Positions 28,872 through 37,989 of a stretch of 64,000 nt of DNA are shown one piece after another. Where the stretch lies: positions 248,001 to 312,000 of the forward strand of contig NZ_GL878507.1 in NCBI RefSeq assembly GCF_000194945.1. Direction: 5' to 3'. Each line of letters begins with the position of its first letter. Within the stretch, counting starts at the first letter, position 1. This DNA is from Streptococcus sanguinis SK1 = NCTC 7863 (GTDB taxonomy: Bacteria > Bacillota > Bacilli > Lactobacillales > Streptococcaceae). The position numbers and the translations under genes are program-made. The notes below the pieces were generated by a model. That model saw nothing but the letters and a program-made list of their open reading frames with translations, had not been told where the DNA came from and searched no databases.

Positions 28872-30020
28872 ATGAAACATGTCTTCATTATCGGGAGTCG
28901 GGGACTTCCTGCCAAATATGGAGGGTTTGAAACCTTTGTCGAGAAATTGACAGAGCATCAAATCTCTTCTCAAATCCAATATCATGTGGCTTGCTTATCA
29001 GATGATGAAGCTTTTCATCATTTTGACTACAAGGGAGTCGACTGCTTTACAGTCAAGCCACCTAAGCTTGGCCCAGCCCGCGTAATTGCCTATGATATGA
29101 TGGCTGTCTCCTACGCCCTCAAGTTTGCTAAGAAAGAGCAGATTGAGCAGCCTATTTTTTACATTCTTGGAAATACGATTGGTGCTTTTATCTTTCCTTT
29201 TGCTCGTCGTATCCATCAGGCAGGCGGTAAATTCTTTATCAATCCTGACGGGTTGGAGTGGAAGCGGGCCAAATGGTCTAAGCCAGTCCAAGCCTATCTC
29301 AAGTATTCTGAAAAGGTCATGACCAAGCATGCAGACTTGGTTATTGCGGACAATCAAGGTATCGAAAGCTATATTCAAAAAGCTTATCCTTGGTCTAAAA
29401 CGACCTGTATCGCTTATGGAACCGACCTTTATCTGTCCAATCTGACGGAAAACGAAGGCAAGGTCAGAGTCTTCTTTGAAAAGTGGGCCAGTAAGGAAAA
29501 AGACTATTACCTCATTGTCGGACGCTTCGTTCCGGAAAACAACTATGAAACCATCATTCAAGAATTTATGAAATCCAAGACCCAACGTGATTTGCTGATT
29601 ATCTGCAATCATGAGGGCAATCCCTATTTTGAAGAGCTTAAGAAGAAAACAGGCTTTGACCGTGATTCTCGCATTAAGTTTGTCGGTACGGTCTACGATC
29701 AGAATCTGCTCAAATATATCCGTAATCATGCTTTTGCATACATACATGGCCATGAGGTTGGCGGGACCAATCCGGGACTCTTGGAAGCACTGGCTCAGAC
29801 AGATGCCAATCTGGTGCTGGATGTGGACTTTAACCGTAAGGTAGCAAAAGAAACGGCTCTCTACTGGCAAAAAGAACCCGGCCAGCTGACTCAACTGATT
29901 GACCGAGTAGATGCTCAAACAGAGTTTACGGAGCTAGGTCAAGCCGCCAAAGAAAATATGAAAGAAAACTACACCTGGGAAAAAATTGTGGGTGAATACG
30001 AGGATTTATTTTTATCATGA
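28872..30020 (+). CDS. rgpA: RgpA-type rhamnosyltransferase
   Basis: A 382-aa GT4 with the DUF1972 N-terminal domain: FIIGSRGLPAKYGGFETFVEKL is the hallmark of the RgpA/GacB/CpsT beta-1,4-rhamnosyltransferase group that commits the lipid-GlcNAc primer to rhamnan. The donor-side sequence GGTNPGLLEALAQTDANLV near residues 292-310 is conserved. Start ATG 28872 chosen for its GAGGG site; an ATG-like start 12 bases earlier is less placed. It opens the core operon; rgpB overlaps its stop by 4 bases (ATGA). Confidence 0.92.
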   Translation: MKHVFIIGSRGLPAKYGGFETFVEKLTEHQISSQIQYHVACLSDDEAFHHFDYKGVDCFTVKPPKLGPARVIAYDMMAVSYALKFAKKEQIEQPIFYILGNTIGAFIFPFARRIHQAGGKFFINPDGLEWKRAKWSKPVQAYLKYSEKVMTKHADLVIADNQGIESYIQKAYPWSKTTCIAYGTDLYLSNLTENEGKVRVFFEKWASKEKDYYLIVGRFVPENNYETIIQEFMKSKTQRDLLIICNHEGNPYFEELKKKTGFDRDSRIKFVGTVYDQNLLKYIRNHAFAYIHGHEVGGTNPGLLEALAQTDANLVLDVDFNRKVAKETALYWQKEPGQLTQLIDRVDAQTEFTELGQAAKENMKENYTWEKIVGEYEDLFLS

Positions 30021-30952
30021 AAGTGACCATTCTTCTGTCCACCTATAATGGGGAGCAGTTTCTGGCCGAGCAGATTAAGAGTATTCAAGAGCAGACATAT
30101 AGGGACTGGCAGCTGCTGATTCGTGATGATGGCTCTACAGATGGGACGCGGGCTGTCATCGAAGACTTTTGCTGCAAGGATGACCGCATTGCCTTTATCA
30201 ATCGGGAAAATCCACAAAATCTAGGTGTCATTCAGAGTTTTCATAGCCTGCTTCAATACCAAGATTCGGATTTCTATCTCTTTAGCGACCAAGATGATGT
30301 TTGGCTGCCAGACAAGATTGCCATGCAATTGGCTGAGGCAGACAAGTATGATAGCAGTCAGCCCTTGCTGGTGTATACTGACTTGAAGGTCGTGGATCAA
30401 GAGCTACAGGTTGTTCACGAAAGCATGATTCGCACTCAGTCAGATCACGCTAATACAGAACTAGTCCAAGAGTTGACGGAGAATACGGTGACGGGTGGAG
30501 TTTCTATGATAAATCGCGCCTTGGCCCAACTTTGGACTGGGAAGGAAGAGCATGAACTGCTCATGCACGATTGGTATCTGGGCTTGCTGGCTGCGGCTTT
30601 TGGCAATCTAGTCTATATTGACAAGCCGGGTGAGCTCTATCGTCAGCATTCGAATAATGTGCTGGGAGCTCGAACGCTCAGAAAACGCGTAAAAAATTGG
30701 GTTCGCCCCCATGTTCTTTTTGCCAAGTATTGGAAATTGATAAAAGACAGTCAGACCCAGGCTAGAAATTTGCTGGTCCTGCCGCTGACTGCTGAAAATA
30801 GAGAGTTAATTGAGAACTTTGTGACCATTATGGAGGTGCCTTTTAAGGAGCGCTGGTGCAGGATTCACCAGTACGGCTATCGTAAAAACCGCACTTTCCA
30901 TACCCTTGTTTTTACGAGCCTCATTCTCACAAAGTTTGCTTATAAGGAGTAA
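30017..30952 (+). CDS. rgpB: RgpB-type rhamnosyltransferase (GT2)
   Basis: A 311-aa GT2 with ILLSTYNGEQFLAEQIKSI, IRDDGSTDGT (residues 36-45) and the acidic FSDQDDVWLPDK motif near 92-103. This is the RgpB/GacC alpha-1,3-rhamnosyltransferase group using dTDP-L-rhamnose in the cytosol. A HDWYLGLLAAA block near 190 is the usual base-containing region. Overlaps rgpA by 4 bases; 5 bases to rgpC. Confidence 0.9.
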   Translation: MKVTILLSTYNGEQFLAEQIKSIQEQTYRDWQLLIRDDGSTDGTRAVIEDFCCKDDRIAFINRENPQNLGVIQSFHSLLQYQDSDFYLFSDQDDVWLPDKIAMQLAEADKYDSSQPLLVYTDLKVVDQELQVVHESMIRTQSDHANTELVQELTENTVTGGVSMINRALAQLWTGKEEHELLMHDWYLGLLAAAFGNLVYIDKPGELYRQHSNNVLGARTLRKRVKNWVRPHVLFAKYWKLIKDSQTQARNLLVLPLTAENRELIENFVTIMEVPFKERWCRIHQYGYRKNRTFHTLVFTSLILTKFAYKE

Positions 30953-30957
30953 TATTC

Positions 30958-31764
30958 ATGGATTTTTTTAGTAAAAAAAACCGTATTCTTTTGAAAGAAT
31001 TAATCAAGACGGATTTTAAGTTGCGTTATCAAGGGTCCTTGGTCGGCTATCTCTGGTCGATTTTGAAGCCATTGATGATGTTTACTATCATGTATCTGGT
31101 CTTTGTCCGCTTTTTGCGCTTTGATGATGGGACACCCCACTATACAGTAGGGCTTTTGCTGGGGATGGTCTTTTGGTCTTTCTTTACCGAAGCCACTAAT
31201 ATGGGCATGCTTTCCATCGTTTCTCGGGGAGATTTGCTGCGTAAATTAAACTTTCCTAAGCATACCATCGTCTTTTCATCAGTTCTTGGAGCAGCTATCA
31301 ATTTTCTGATTAATCTAGTCGTTGTTTTCCTCTTCGCTTTGATTAATCAGGTGGAGTTCGGCTTGCATACGCTGATGATTATTCCTCTTTTTCTGGAGGT
31401 ATTGGTCTTGGCAATGGGCTGTGCCCTCATGCTGTCTTCCTTGTTTGTGAAGTATCGGGATATTGGACCGATTTGGGAAGTGGCTCTTCAAGCAGGAATG
31501 TACGCCAGCCCTATTATCTACTCTCTGAACTTCCTTTTGGATGGTAAAAAACTTTTTGTAGCTAAAATTATGATGCTCAATCCGATTGCTCAGATGCTGC
31601 AGGATATGCGCCATTTCATCGTTTCTCCTGTCAATGTCAGAGGCTGGGATATTGTGAACAACAAACTAATCGCCCTCATTCCTTACTTGATTCCTTTTGT
31701 GATATTGGCTCTAGGTTTGTTCTTCTTTAATAAAAATGCTAAGAGATTTGCGGAGATTTTATAA
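30958..31764 (+). CDS. rgpC: RgpC, ABC-2 type polysaccharide export permease
   Basis: A 268-aa ABC-2 permease with about six helices. The N-terminal amphipathic LLKELIKTDFKLRYQGSLVGYLW block is the usual interface helix of Wzm-type exporters. With RgpD it moves the undecaprenyl-linked rhamnan to the outer face. Starts 5 bases after rgpB and overlaps rgpD by one base. Confidence 0.93.
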   Translation: MDFFSKKNRILLKELIKTDFKLRYQGSLVGYLWSILKPLMMFTIMYLVFVRFLRFDDGTPHYTVGLLLGMVFWSFFTEATNMGMLSIVSRGDLLRKLNFPKHTIVFSSVLGAAINFLINLVVVFLFALINQVEFGLHTLMIIPLFLEVLVLAMGCALMLSSLFVKYRDIGPIWEVALQAGMYASPIIYSLNFLLDGKKLFVAKIMMLNPIAQMLQDMRHFIVSPVNVRGWDIVNNKLIALIPYLIPFVILALGLFFFNKNAKRFAEIL

Positions 31765-32969
31765 TGTTAAATAATATTGCAGTAAAAGTCGACCATGTAA
31801 GTAAATTCTTTCGATTGCCTACTGAAGCTACTCAGAGTTTGAGAACCAGTCTAGTCAATCGTTTTAAGGGAATCAAAGGCTACAAAGAACAGCATGTTTT
31901 GAAAGATATTTCCTTTGAGGTCGAAAAGGGTGACTTCTACGGGATTGTCGGGCGCAATGGCTCTGGTAAGTCTACCCTCCTGAAAATTATCTCTGAGATT
32001 TATATTCCGGAGAAGGGCAAGGTAACTATTGATGGTAAGTTGGTTTCCTTTATTGAGCTGGGTGTCGGATTCAATCCAGAACTAACTGGCCGCGAAAATG
32101 TCTATATGAACGGTGCCATGCTGGGATTCTCAACAGAAGAAGTAGACGCAATGTACGATGATATCGTGGAGTTTGCTGAGCTGGGAGAGTTTATGAATCA
32201 AAAACTCAAGAACTATTCTAGCGGTATGCAGGTGCGTTTGGCCTTTTCTGTGGCCATCAAGGCTCAGGGTGATATTCTGATTTTGGACGAGGTTTTGGCT
32301 GTCGGGGACGAAGCCTTTCAGCGTAAGTGTAATGACTATTTCAAAGATCGCAAGGAGTCAGGTAAGACGACCATTCTGGTGACCCATGACATGGGAGCTG
32401 TTAAAAAATATTGTAATAAGGCCGTCTTGATTGAAAATGGCTTGGTCAAGGCTATCGGCAATCCAGATGATGTGGCCAACCAGTATAGTCTGGACAATGC
32501 GACTGAAACAAAAGCCATGAACGAAGGATTTCAGGTTGAGAATGCAGCGGTTTCTGATTTGAAGGTTAAGCTCTTGCATTCGCCTCAGATTTCACCTGAA
32601 CAAGAGATTGAATTTGAAATTTCTTATCAGGTTAATCAAGACCTACCGACTTATGTTTCCTTTTCTCTGACAGATATCGATCGAACTATCTGGCTTTACA
32701 ATGATAATTCCATGGATCAGCCGACAGAAGGACCTGGACAGAAGCGCTTGACTTACAAGTGTCATGTAACACAGATAAATAACGCTAAGTTAAAACTGCA
32801 GGTTTCGGTGCGGGATCAGGAAGAACAGATTTTAGCCTTTGCAGACTCTCAGAACAACCCAGTTATCTTAGTCAATCGCCAGGATATTAAGGATGACGAT
32901 GTCTCTGCTAAGGATTCTGCTACTGGCTTAATCCAGCGTAATGGCAGTTGGAAGATTTCTCAATCATAA
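31764..32969 (+). CDS. rgpD: RgpD, polysaccharide ABC exporter ATPase
   Basis: A 401-aa Wzt-type ATPase: Walker A GRNGSGKS at residues 63-70, signature YSSGMQ at 151-156, Walker B ILILDE at 171-176 and VTHDMG switch. Residues from about 240 form a beta-rich C-terminal domain like the carbohydrate-binding domain of Wzt, which may check chain end or length. Directly overlaps rgpC. Confidence 0.93.
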   Translation: MLNNIAVKVDHVSKFFRLPTEATQSLRTSLVNRFKGIKGYKEQHVLKDISFEVEKGDFYGIVGRNGSGKSTLLKIISEIYIPEKGKVTIDGKLVSFIELGVGFNPELTGRENVYMNGAMLGFSTEEVDAMYDDIVEFAELGEFMNQKLKNYSSGMQVRLAFSVAIKAQGDILILDEVLAVGDEAFQRKCNDYFKDRKESGKTTILVTHDMGAVKKYCNKAVLIENGLVKAIGNPDDVANQYSLDNATETKAMNEGFQVENAAVSDLKVKLLHSPQISPEQEIEFEISYQVNQDLPTYVSFSLTDIDRTIWLYNDNSMDQPTEGPGQKRLTYKCHVTQINNAKLKLQVSVRDQEEQILAFADSQNNPVILVNRQDIKDDDVSAKDSATGLIQRNGSWKISQS

Positions 32970-32985
32970 AGAATAAGGTATTTTC

Positions 32986-34656
32986 ATGGAACGAATATTA
33001 CTCTATGTTCATTTCAATAAATGCAATCATATAAGCGGTCATGTCTTCTATCAATTGGAGCAGCTAAAGCCGCTTTTTTCTAAGATTCTTTTTATTTCAA
33101 ATAGTCCTTTGAGTAATGAGGACAAATGCCGGCTGAGAGAAGACTTGGGAATTTCTGACTTGCTTGAGCGGGATAATCGAGGCTTCGATTTTGCTGCCTG
33201 GCGTGATGGCATGAACTGGCTGGGTTTTGACACTTTGCAGAACTCAGACTCCCTGACTCTCATGAACGACACTTGCTTTGGTCCACTATGGGATTTGGCG
33301 CCCATTTATCAGCGCTTTGAAGAGGATTCGCAAGTCGATTTTTGGGGAATGACTAATTTTCGCAAGACCAGGTACTTTGAAGAACACCTGCAGAGCTACT
33401 TTGTCACCTTTAAGCAGTCAGTTCTTAAAGACAAGTCTTTCCGTGAATTTTGGTCTCAGGTAGAAGATTTTACTGACGTTCAAGATGTGATAGACCATTA
33501 CGAGACCCAGTTTACCAAACGTTTTGTAGAGGCAGGATTCAAATATCAAGCTCTCCTTGATACCCGTCAGGAAGAAGCAGGAGAATTGGTTCATCCAGAT
33601 TTTTCATACTATAAGCCTCTTAGGATTCTGGAAGCAAAGATTCCTTTTCTAAAGGTGAAGGCTCTCACGGGCAATCCTTTTTTGGCTAGGTATTTGCTGG
33701 AAGATCTTGAAACCAACTCATCCTATCCAACTTCGCTTATTAGGGAACACCTGTTCTATCATTTTGGTCCAGACCTTCCTTGTTTGCTGCAGGACAAGTA
33801 TTTGTCTCAGGCAACTTCGAACTATCGGACAGATCAGCCTGTCCTCCTGCATATTCATGTAACGGATTTTCCTATTTTTCAGCAGTATCAGGACAAGCTA
33901 TTCTCTCTATCGTCTCAGTACGAGTATTTATTGACAACAAACCAGCCAGAAGTTTTGAAACAGCTGCAGACAGCTCTTGGTCATCTGGGTAATAAAGTTC
34001 AGCTTGTCCTAAGTCAGAAATCTCGCGCCTGGCTTGCCATGCTAGAGCAGAAGGAAATTCTGCAAGACTATGCTTATATCGGTCATCTATCTACTCATAG
34101 ATTGGTGGGGAATCAGGCAGTTTTTGATCAAGCTATGCGTTCTGATTTGATAAATATGATGGTTGATTATGCAGATGCAAGCATAGAAGCGCTAGAGCAG
34201 GAGTCTGCTGTAGGGCTGGTTATTCCAGATTTGCCGCGCCTAGTCAGAGATGGCTTGTTTGAGTCAGAACCGCCGCTTCCAAGTCTGACTGCTGTCTGGC
34301 AGGAAGCTGTTTTGCATAAGTCTTTTGACTTTATGACCGCCCCTTCTCTAACGAGAGTCTATGGCGGCTTCTTATGGTTCAAATATTCTGCTTTGACTAG
34401 TTTGTTCCGAATGAAGAGCTTAGAAAGCTTGCCATCCTCTGAGCAGGAGTTGTCTGATGTTTTAGAGCATTTATTGGTTTATATAGCTTGGGACAGTCAT
34501 TATGATTTCAAGATTATGCCCTTATCTTCCCTCCCCTCTTTACTGGACTTGCAGAGGAAAAGGGAAGAGTTGACCGAGCAAAAAGAAAAATTAAGTCAGA
34601 AAAATTTATCTCAAAAGATTAGAAATCGTTTGTCCAATCTTTTAAAGAAAAAGTGA
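32986..34656 (+). CDS. rgpF: RgpF, rhamnan synthesis protein F
   Basis: A 556-aa protein of the RgpF family (PF05045), which extends the rhamnan backbone. Visible blocks are LERDNRGFDFAAWRDGMNWL near residues 60-79, LMNDTCFGPLWDLAPIY near 90-106 and VDFWGM near 115-120. The C-terminal half (about 280-530) is a second, more diverged domain, and the end is Lys-rich. Follows rgpD by 17 bases, so the rgpE gene found between these two in S. mutans is absent here. The 993-aa protein at 23 kb contains a homologous domain. Confidence 0.9.
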   Translation: MERILLYVHFNKCNHISGHVFYQLEQLKPLFSKILFISNSPLSNEDKCRLREDLGISDLLERDNRGFDFAAWRDGMNWLGFDTLQNSDSLTLMNDTCFGPLWDLAPIYQRFEEDSQVDFWGMTNFRKTRYFEEHLQSYFVTFKQSVLKDKSFREFWSQVEDFTDVQDVIDHYETQFTKRFVEAGFKYQALLDTRQEEAGELVHPDFSYYKPLRILEAKIPFLKVKALTGNPFLARYLLEDLETNSSYPTSLIREHLFYHFGPDLPCLLQDKYLSQATSNYRTDQPVLLHIHVTDFPIFQQYQDKLFSLSSQYEYLLTTNQPEVLKQLQTALGHLGNKVQLVLSQKSRAWLAMLEQKEILQDYAYIGHLSTHRLVGNQAVFDQAMRSDLINMMVDYADASIEALEQESAVGLVIPDLPRLVRDGLFESEPPLPSLTAVWQEAVLHKSFDFMTAPSLTRVYGGFLWFKYSALTSLFRMKSLESLPSSEQELSDVLEHLLVYIAWDSHYDFKIMPLSSLPSLLDLQRKREELTEQKEKLSQKNLSQKIRNRLSNLLKKK

Positions 34657-34713
34657 GATTCTTGGTTTACAAAAAATCTCGCTAGAGAATATAACTATTT
34701 ACCAGAAAGAAAA

Positions 34714-37182
34714 ATGAAATTTTTACTCAACCACTATAAGCAGTTCTCATACCTGCTGATTAGTTTTTTATTTTTAGATATAGTCGCTGTCACGACAGTC
34801 TTATTATTGGAGGAAGGCGAAGATTTGCGGAGCTATCCAGCCTTGTGGCTGGCCTTTCTGATGTTGCTTCCTCTTTTGTTTGGCTTGGGCAAGCTTTTGT
34901 CTCAGCTCTTCAGCAAAAGATTCTTTATATGGTCAGCTATTATTTACGCTCTTTATACAGGATTTTCTTACTTACTGACAGTAACGCAGCATGTCAATGA
35001 TTTTGAGTTCAAAGTAGATAGAGTGTTTAGCAATCATTTTTGGCAGCTTAACTCCCTGCCTGGCTTGCTTTTGATTTTCTTATTTGCGTATATTTTTATC
35101 CATTTTCCAAAGCTTAAAAAACGCTTCCCAGGTAAGTTCTTGCAGGTTAATAAGAAAAATAGAGAGGTACTGGAAAATCTTTTTCTATCCCAACTCTTCC
35201 TATTTCTTGCTTTGATGGACGATAAGATGCCGGAATTGCTGCATCACCAAAGCTATTTAGTGAATTTCCTTGAGGAAGGCAAGTTGGATATAACGCAGAA
35301 CTTTATGCTAACTTTCCTCTGCCTTATCGCACTTATCTTTATCCTGCTTTCTCTCCCTAGCTTTCTAGCTGTGAAGGGATTGCGCGATCTTGCTCAGAAT
35401 AAAGCTAGTGTGTCTGTAGCTTTTGTGTTGAGTGCAGTGTTTGCTCTTATCTTTAATTACACCATTCAAAATAGTATCCGAGGAGACGTGATTGTTTTGG
35501 ATCAGTATCTTTTCACTGGAGCCAGTCTCTTTCAAATCATCGTTTTTTTCATGATTTTTATGGCTCTTTACCTGATTTTCAATCATTTTCTCCTGCCAAC
35601 CATGCTGATAACAGCGCTAGTAGTGGTTGCTACCATAGCCAGTAGTCTGAAATTTCAGTATCGCCAAGAGCCAATATTGCCTAGTGATATGGTCTGGCTG
35701 AGAAATCCCAAGACCCTCTTTGACTTTCTCGGAGGCAATTACGGATTTTATGCTATCTTGGGACTAGTTGCTTTAGGCGCTCTCTACTGGTATTTGCGTA
35801 AGAAAATCTTGCCAGGCAAGCTCATTACCGTTCTTAAATACCAACTTCTCTTGCTAGTCCTGCCACTGGTCTTTTTCTTGGGAGTCATGGATATATTTGC
35901 TACTAAAAAGAATGGCAAAATAGTAGAGAATATCCCAGTTATTTCGATCTTAAATAATTACCATGACCTGACTTGGATGGGAAATACTGTCAATTCACAG
36001 CTGCGCTCTCTTTCTTTTGTCTGGTTTTCACAGATGTCGGATACAACCATGACCGAGCCACGTGGCTATTCTAAGGAAAAGATTCAAGAGATAGAAAAAA
36101 AGTATAAGAATGTTGCGGAAGCTATTAACAAAGAACGCCAGAATAAAATCGAAGATCAAACGGTAATTTATCTTCTGAGTGAAAGTTTTTCTGACCCGGC
36201 TCGGGTTGACGGCGTTACTATGTCTGAGAATCCAATTCCTTATATTCAGGATGTTAAAACTCGCACCACCAGTGGACTTATGAAGTCAGACGGCTATGGT
36301 GGGGGAACCGCCAATATGGAATTTCAGACCCTGACTGGTTTGCCTTTTTATAATCTGTCTCCGTCTATTTCGGTTCTCTATACTGAAATTGTCCCGAGGA
36401 TGAATAGATTTCCTTCCATTAGTGATGCTTATTCATCTAAGAATCGGACAGTAATCCATCTGGCCTCCCCTAGCAATTATGCCAGAAATGTCATTTACCA
36501 GGATTTGGGATTTGATACCTTTATTCACTATGGTACCAAAGGCCTGAAAGGTAATAATATTGGGGGAAATTACAGCGATCAAACGACTTATAATCAGGTC
36601 TTGGAGCATTTGAATGGCAAGCAGGGGCAATTTTTCTCTGTCATGACCATGCAGAATCACATGCCTTGGACTGAACCCAATCCGGTATATATATCTGCCA
36701 GCTATACTGACTTTAGCAAGGAAGGGAACGAATCTCTTTCTAGCTATGTCAGAATGCTTTACCATACAGATCAGGCCACCAAGGAGTTTTTGGAGAAGCT
36801 TTCAAAGGTAGATAAAAAGGTAACAGTCGTCTTTTATGGCGATCATCTGCCAGGTCTCTATCCTCAGTCAGCCTTTAAAGAAGATCCAGAAAGCCAATAT
36901 CTGACAGATTATTTCGTTTGGAGCAATTATGAAACTCCTAAACTTGATTATCCAAGAGTCAATTCTAGTGATTTCTCCGCTCTCTTACTGGAGCAGACAA
37001 ATTCCAAAGTATCACCTTACTATGCTTTATTAACAGAAGTATTGCATAAGGCTAGTGTAGATAAAAAGGAATTGGACGAAGAAGCTCAAGAAATAGCAGA
37101 TGATTTGAAACTGATTGAGTATGATATGGTCAGAGGAAAGGGCTACTTGTCTGATAGCTTCTTTAAGACAGCAAAATCATAA
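34714..37182 (+). CDS. GacH-like glycerol-phosphate transferase (LTA synthase/sulfatase fold)
   Basis: An 822-aa protein with about eleven membrane helices in its first 400 residues and an extracellular alkaline-phosphatase-like domain from about 480. Active-site features: Glu in LLSESFSDP (metal), Thr532 in YGGGTANMEF as nucleophile, and YGDHLPG near 715 for metal binding. In group A Streptococcus the equivalent GacH adds sn-glycerol-1-phosphate from phosphatidylglycerol to the wall polysaccharide side chain. Position at the end of the rgp core matches gacH. The LTA synthase at 58-60 kb is distinct and shorter, so this is not the LTA polymerase. Confidence 0.86.
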   Translation: MKFLLNHYKQFSYLLISFLFLDIVAVTTVLLLEEGEDLRSYPALWLAFLMLLPLLFGLGKLLSQLFSKRFFIWSAIIYALYTGFSYLLTVTQHVNDFEFKVDRVFSNHFWQLNSLPGLLLIFLFAYIFIHFPKLKKRFPGKFLQVNKKNREVLENLFLSQLFLFLALMDDKMPELLHHQSYLVNFLEEGKLDITQNFMLTFLCLIALIFILLSLPSFLAVKGLRDLAQNKASVSVAFVLSAVFALIFNYTIQNSIRGDVIVLDQYLFTGASLFQIIVFFMIFMALYLIFNHFLLPTMLITALVVVATIASSLKFQYRQEPILPSDMVWLRNPKTLFDFLGGNYGFYAILGLVALGALYWYLRKKILPGKLITVLKYQLLLLVLPLVFFLGVMDIFATKKNGKIVENIPVISILNNYHDLTWMGNTVNSQLRSLSFVWFSQMSDTTMTEPRGYSKEKIQEIEKKYKNVAEAINKERQNKIEDQTVIYLLSESFSDPARVDGVTMSENPIPYIQDVKTRTTSGLMKSDGYGGGTANMEFQTLTGLPFYNLSPSISVLYTEIVPRMNRFPSISDAYSSKNRTVIHLASPSNYARNVIYQDLGFDTFIHYGTKGLKGNNIGGNYSDQTTYNQVLEHLNGKQGQFFSVMTMQNHMPWTEPNPVYISASYTDFSKEGNESLSSYVRMLYHTDQATKEFLEKLSKVDKKVTVVFYGDHLPGLYPQSAFKEDPESQYLTDYFVWSNYETPKLDYPRVNSSDFSALLLEQTNSKVSPYYALLTEVLHKASVDKKELDEEAQEIADDLKLIEYDMVRGKGYLSDSFFKTAKS

Positions 37183-37185
37183 ATA

Positions 37186-37224
37186 AAAAAATAGAATAGG
37201 CAAGTCTACCTGTTCTATTTTTTC
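37186..37224 (+). terminator. Terminator of the rgp core operon
   Basis: AAAAAATAGAATAGG pairs with CCTGTTCTATTTTTT (one G-U or mismatch), loop about 8 bases, immediately after the stop codon. Confidence 0.85.
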
Positions 37225-37261
37225 TTAATTTATGCTAAACTAGTAGTATGGGGGTGTGAGC

Positions 37262-37750
37262 ATGATAAAGATTTTTGGTAAGGTTCGCTATCACTGGCAG
37301 CCAGATGTAGCTATCCTGATAATATATTGGTCTTTATCGGTCATTCCGATTTTTGTTGGCCTGGCTTTGATGTATGAAAGCTCACGAGTGCCGACTCTTG
37401 TTCTGTTTTCTTTCTTCTTGTTCATGGTTTTGCTGGGAATGGGAGTTCATCGTTATTTTACCATTTATGACGATGGAACCTTGCGAATTATCACAGCCAA
37501 TCCCTTTACTCCGATAAAGGTCAAGATTTCAGATATTGAAAAAGTCGAAGTGACCAAGACGTCAATTACCTTATATTTTAAAGGGCAGAACCGCAGCCGG
37601 AGTTTTTGTATGCGCAAGTGGCCCAAGAAATATTTTGTCAATGCCCTGGCCCTTAATGAGCATTTTAAGGGTGAGGTAGAATTAGTAGATAATTTTACCC
37701 ATATTGACTATTTTGAAGCTTACTATGGTAGTCAGTCCAAAAAATCCTAG
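37262..37750 (+). CDS. EbsA family membrane protein
   Basis: A 162-aa protein with two close membrane helices (about 18-38 and 43-62) and a C-terminal soluble beta-rich part containing ISDIEKVEVTKTSITLYFKG. This pattern and position before the ferredoxin, LysM and cmk genes match the streptococcal EbsA family, named after an Enterococcus aggregation-related locus; biochemical function is unknown. ATG 37262 follows GGGGGTG; an extended -10 (TGCTAAACT, 37233-37241) lies upstream. Its stop overlaps the ferredoxin stop on the other strand within one CTAG. Confidence 0.75.
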   Translation: MIKIFGKVRYHWQPDVAILIIYWSLSVIPIFVGLALMYESSRVPTLVLFSFFLFMVLLGMGVHRYFTIYDDGTLRIITANPFTPIKVKISDIEKVEVTKTSITLYFKGQNRSRSFCMRKWPKKYFVNALALNEHFKGEVELVDNFTHIDYFEAYYGSQSKKS

Positions 37751-37944
37751 TCTTTCAAAAGAGCTCGGGTTGGGCAGTTTTTGATGGCTTCCACGACATC
37801 GGGATCCTCAGTGATTTCCTTTTCTAGGAGCTGGTCGTCCTGGTAAAATTTGACGATGCCATTGTCATGATAGTCAAAAAGATCTGAGTAGGTTTGACAA
37901 AGCCCGCAGGCAATGCACCGTTCGGGAATGAGTGTTACTTTCAT
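37747..37944 (-). CDS. Single-cluster [4Fe-4S] ferredoxin
   Basis: A 65-aa ferredoxin. Three cluster cysteines are in RCIACGLC and the fourth in IKNCPTRAL, giving one 4Fe-4S cluster; the second cluster motif is lost, as in Bacillus Fer-type proteins. It would pass electrons in the cytosol; partner unknown. Two in-frame ATGs exist (37950 and 37944); neither has a Shine-Dalgarno sequence. I prefer 37944 because the promoter predicts transcription to begin there. Divergent from the LysM gene with 45 bases between starts. Confidence 0.88.
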   Translation of the reverse strand: MKVTLIPERCIACGLCQTYSDLFDYHDNGIVKFYQDDQLLEKEITEDPDVVEAIKNCPTRALLKD

Positions 37945-37950
37945 ACCCAT

Positions 37951-37979
37951 ATTGTAATAAGATTTTAAGAAAAACTCAA
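37951..37979 (-). promoter_or_regulatory. Ferredoxin promoter, predicts leaderless transcript
   Basis: On the minus strand: TTGAGT (37979-37974), exactly 17 bases, TACAAT (37956-37951). The usual +1, seven bases after the -10, is 37944, the A of the ATG. The -35 box abuts the AGGAGG site of the divergent LysM gene. Confidence 0.6.
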
Positions 37980-37989
37980 GGAGGAAGTC

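Noticed and set aside
28998-29918. Long open frame (about 306 codons) antisense to rgpA
   Set aside because: It lies wholly opposite a well-identified gene, has no ribosome site and no family-like sequence; a by-product of codon use.
34714-37182. A second LTA synthase
   Set aside because: Longer, with about eleven helices and located at the end of the rgp core like gacH; ltaS at 58-60 kb has the five-helix LtaS layout.
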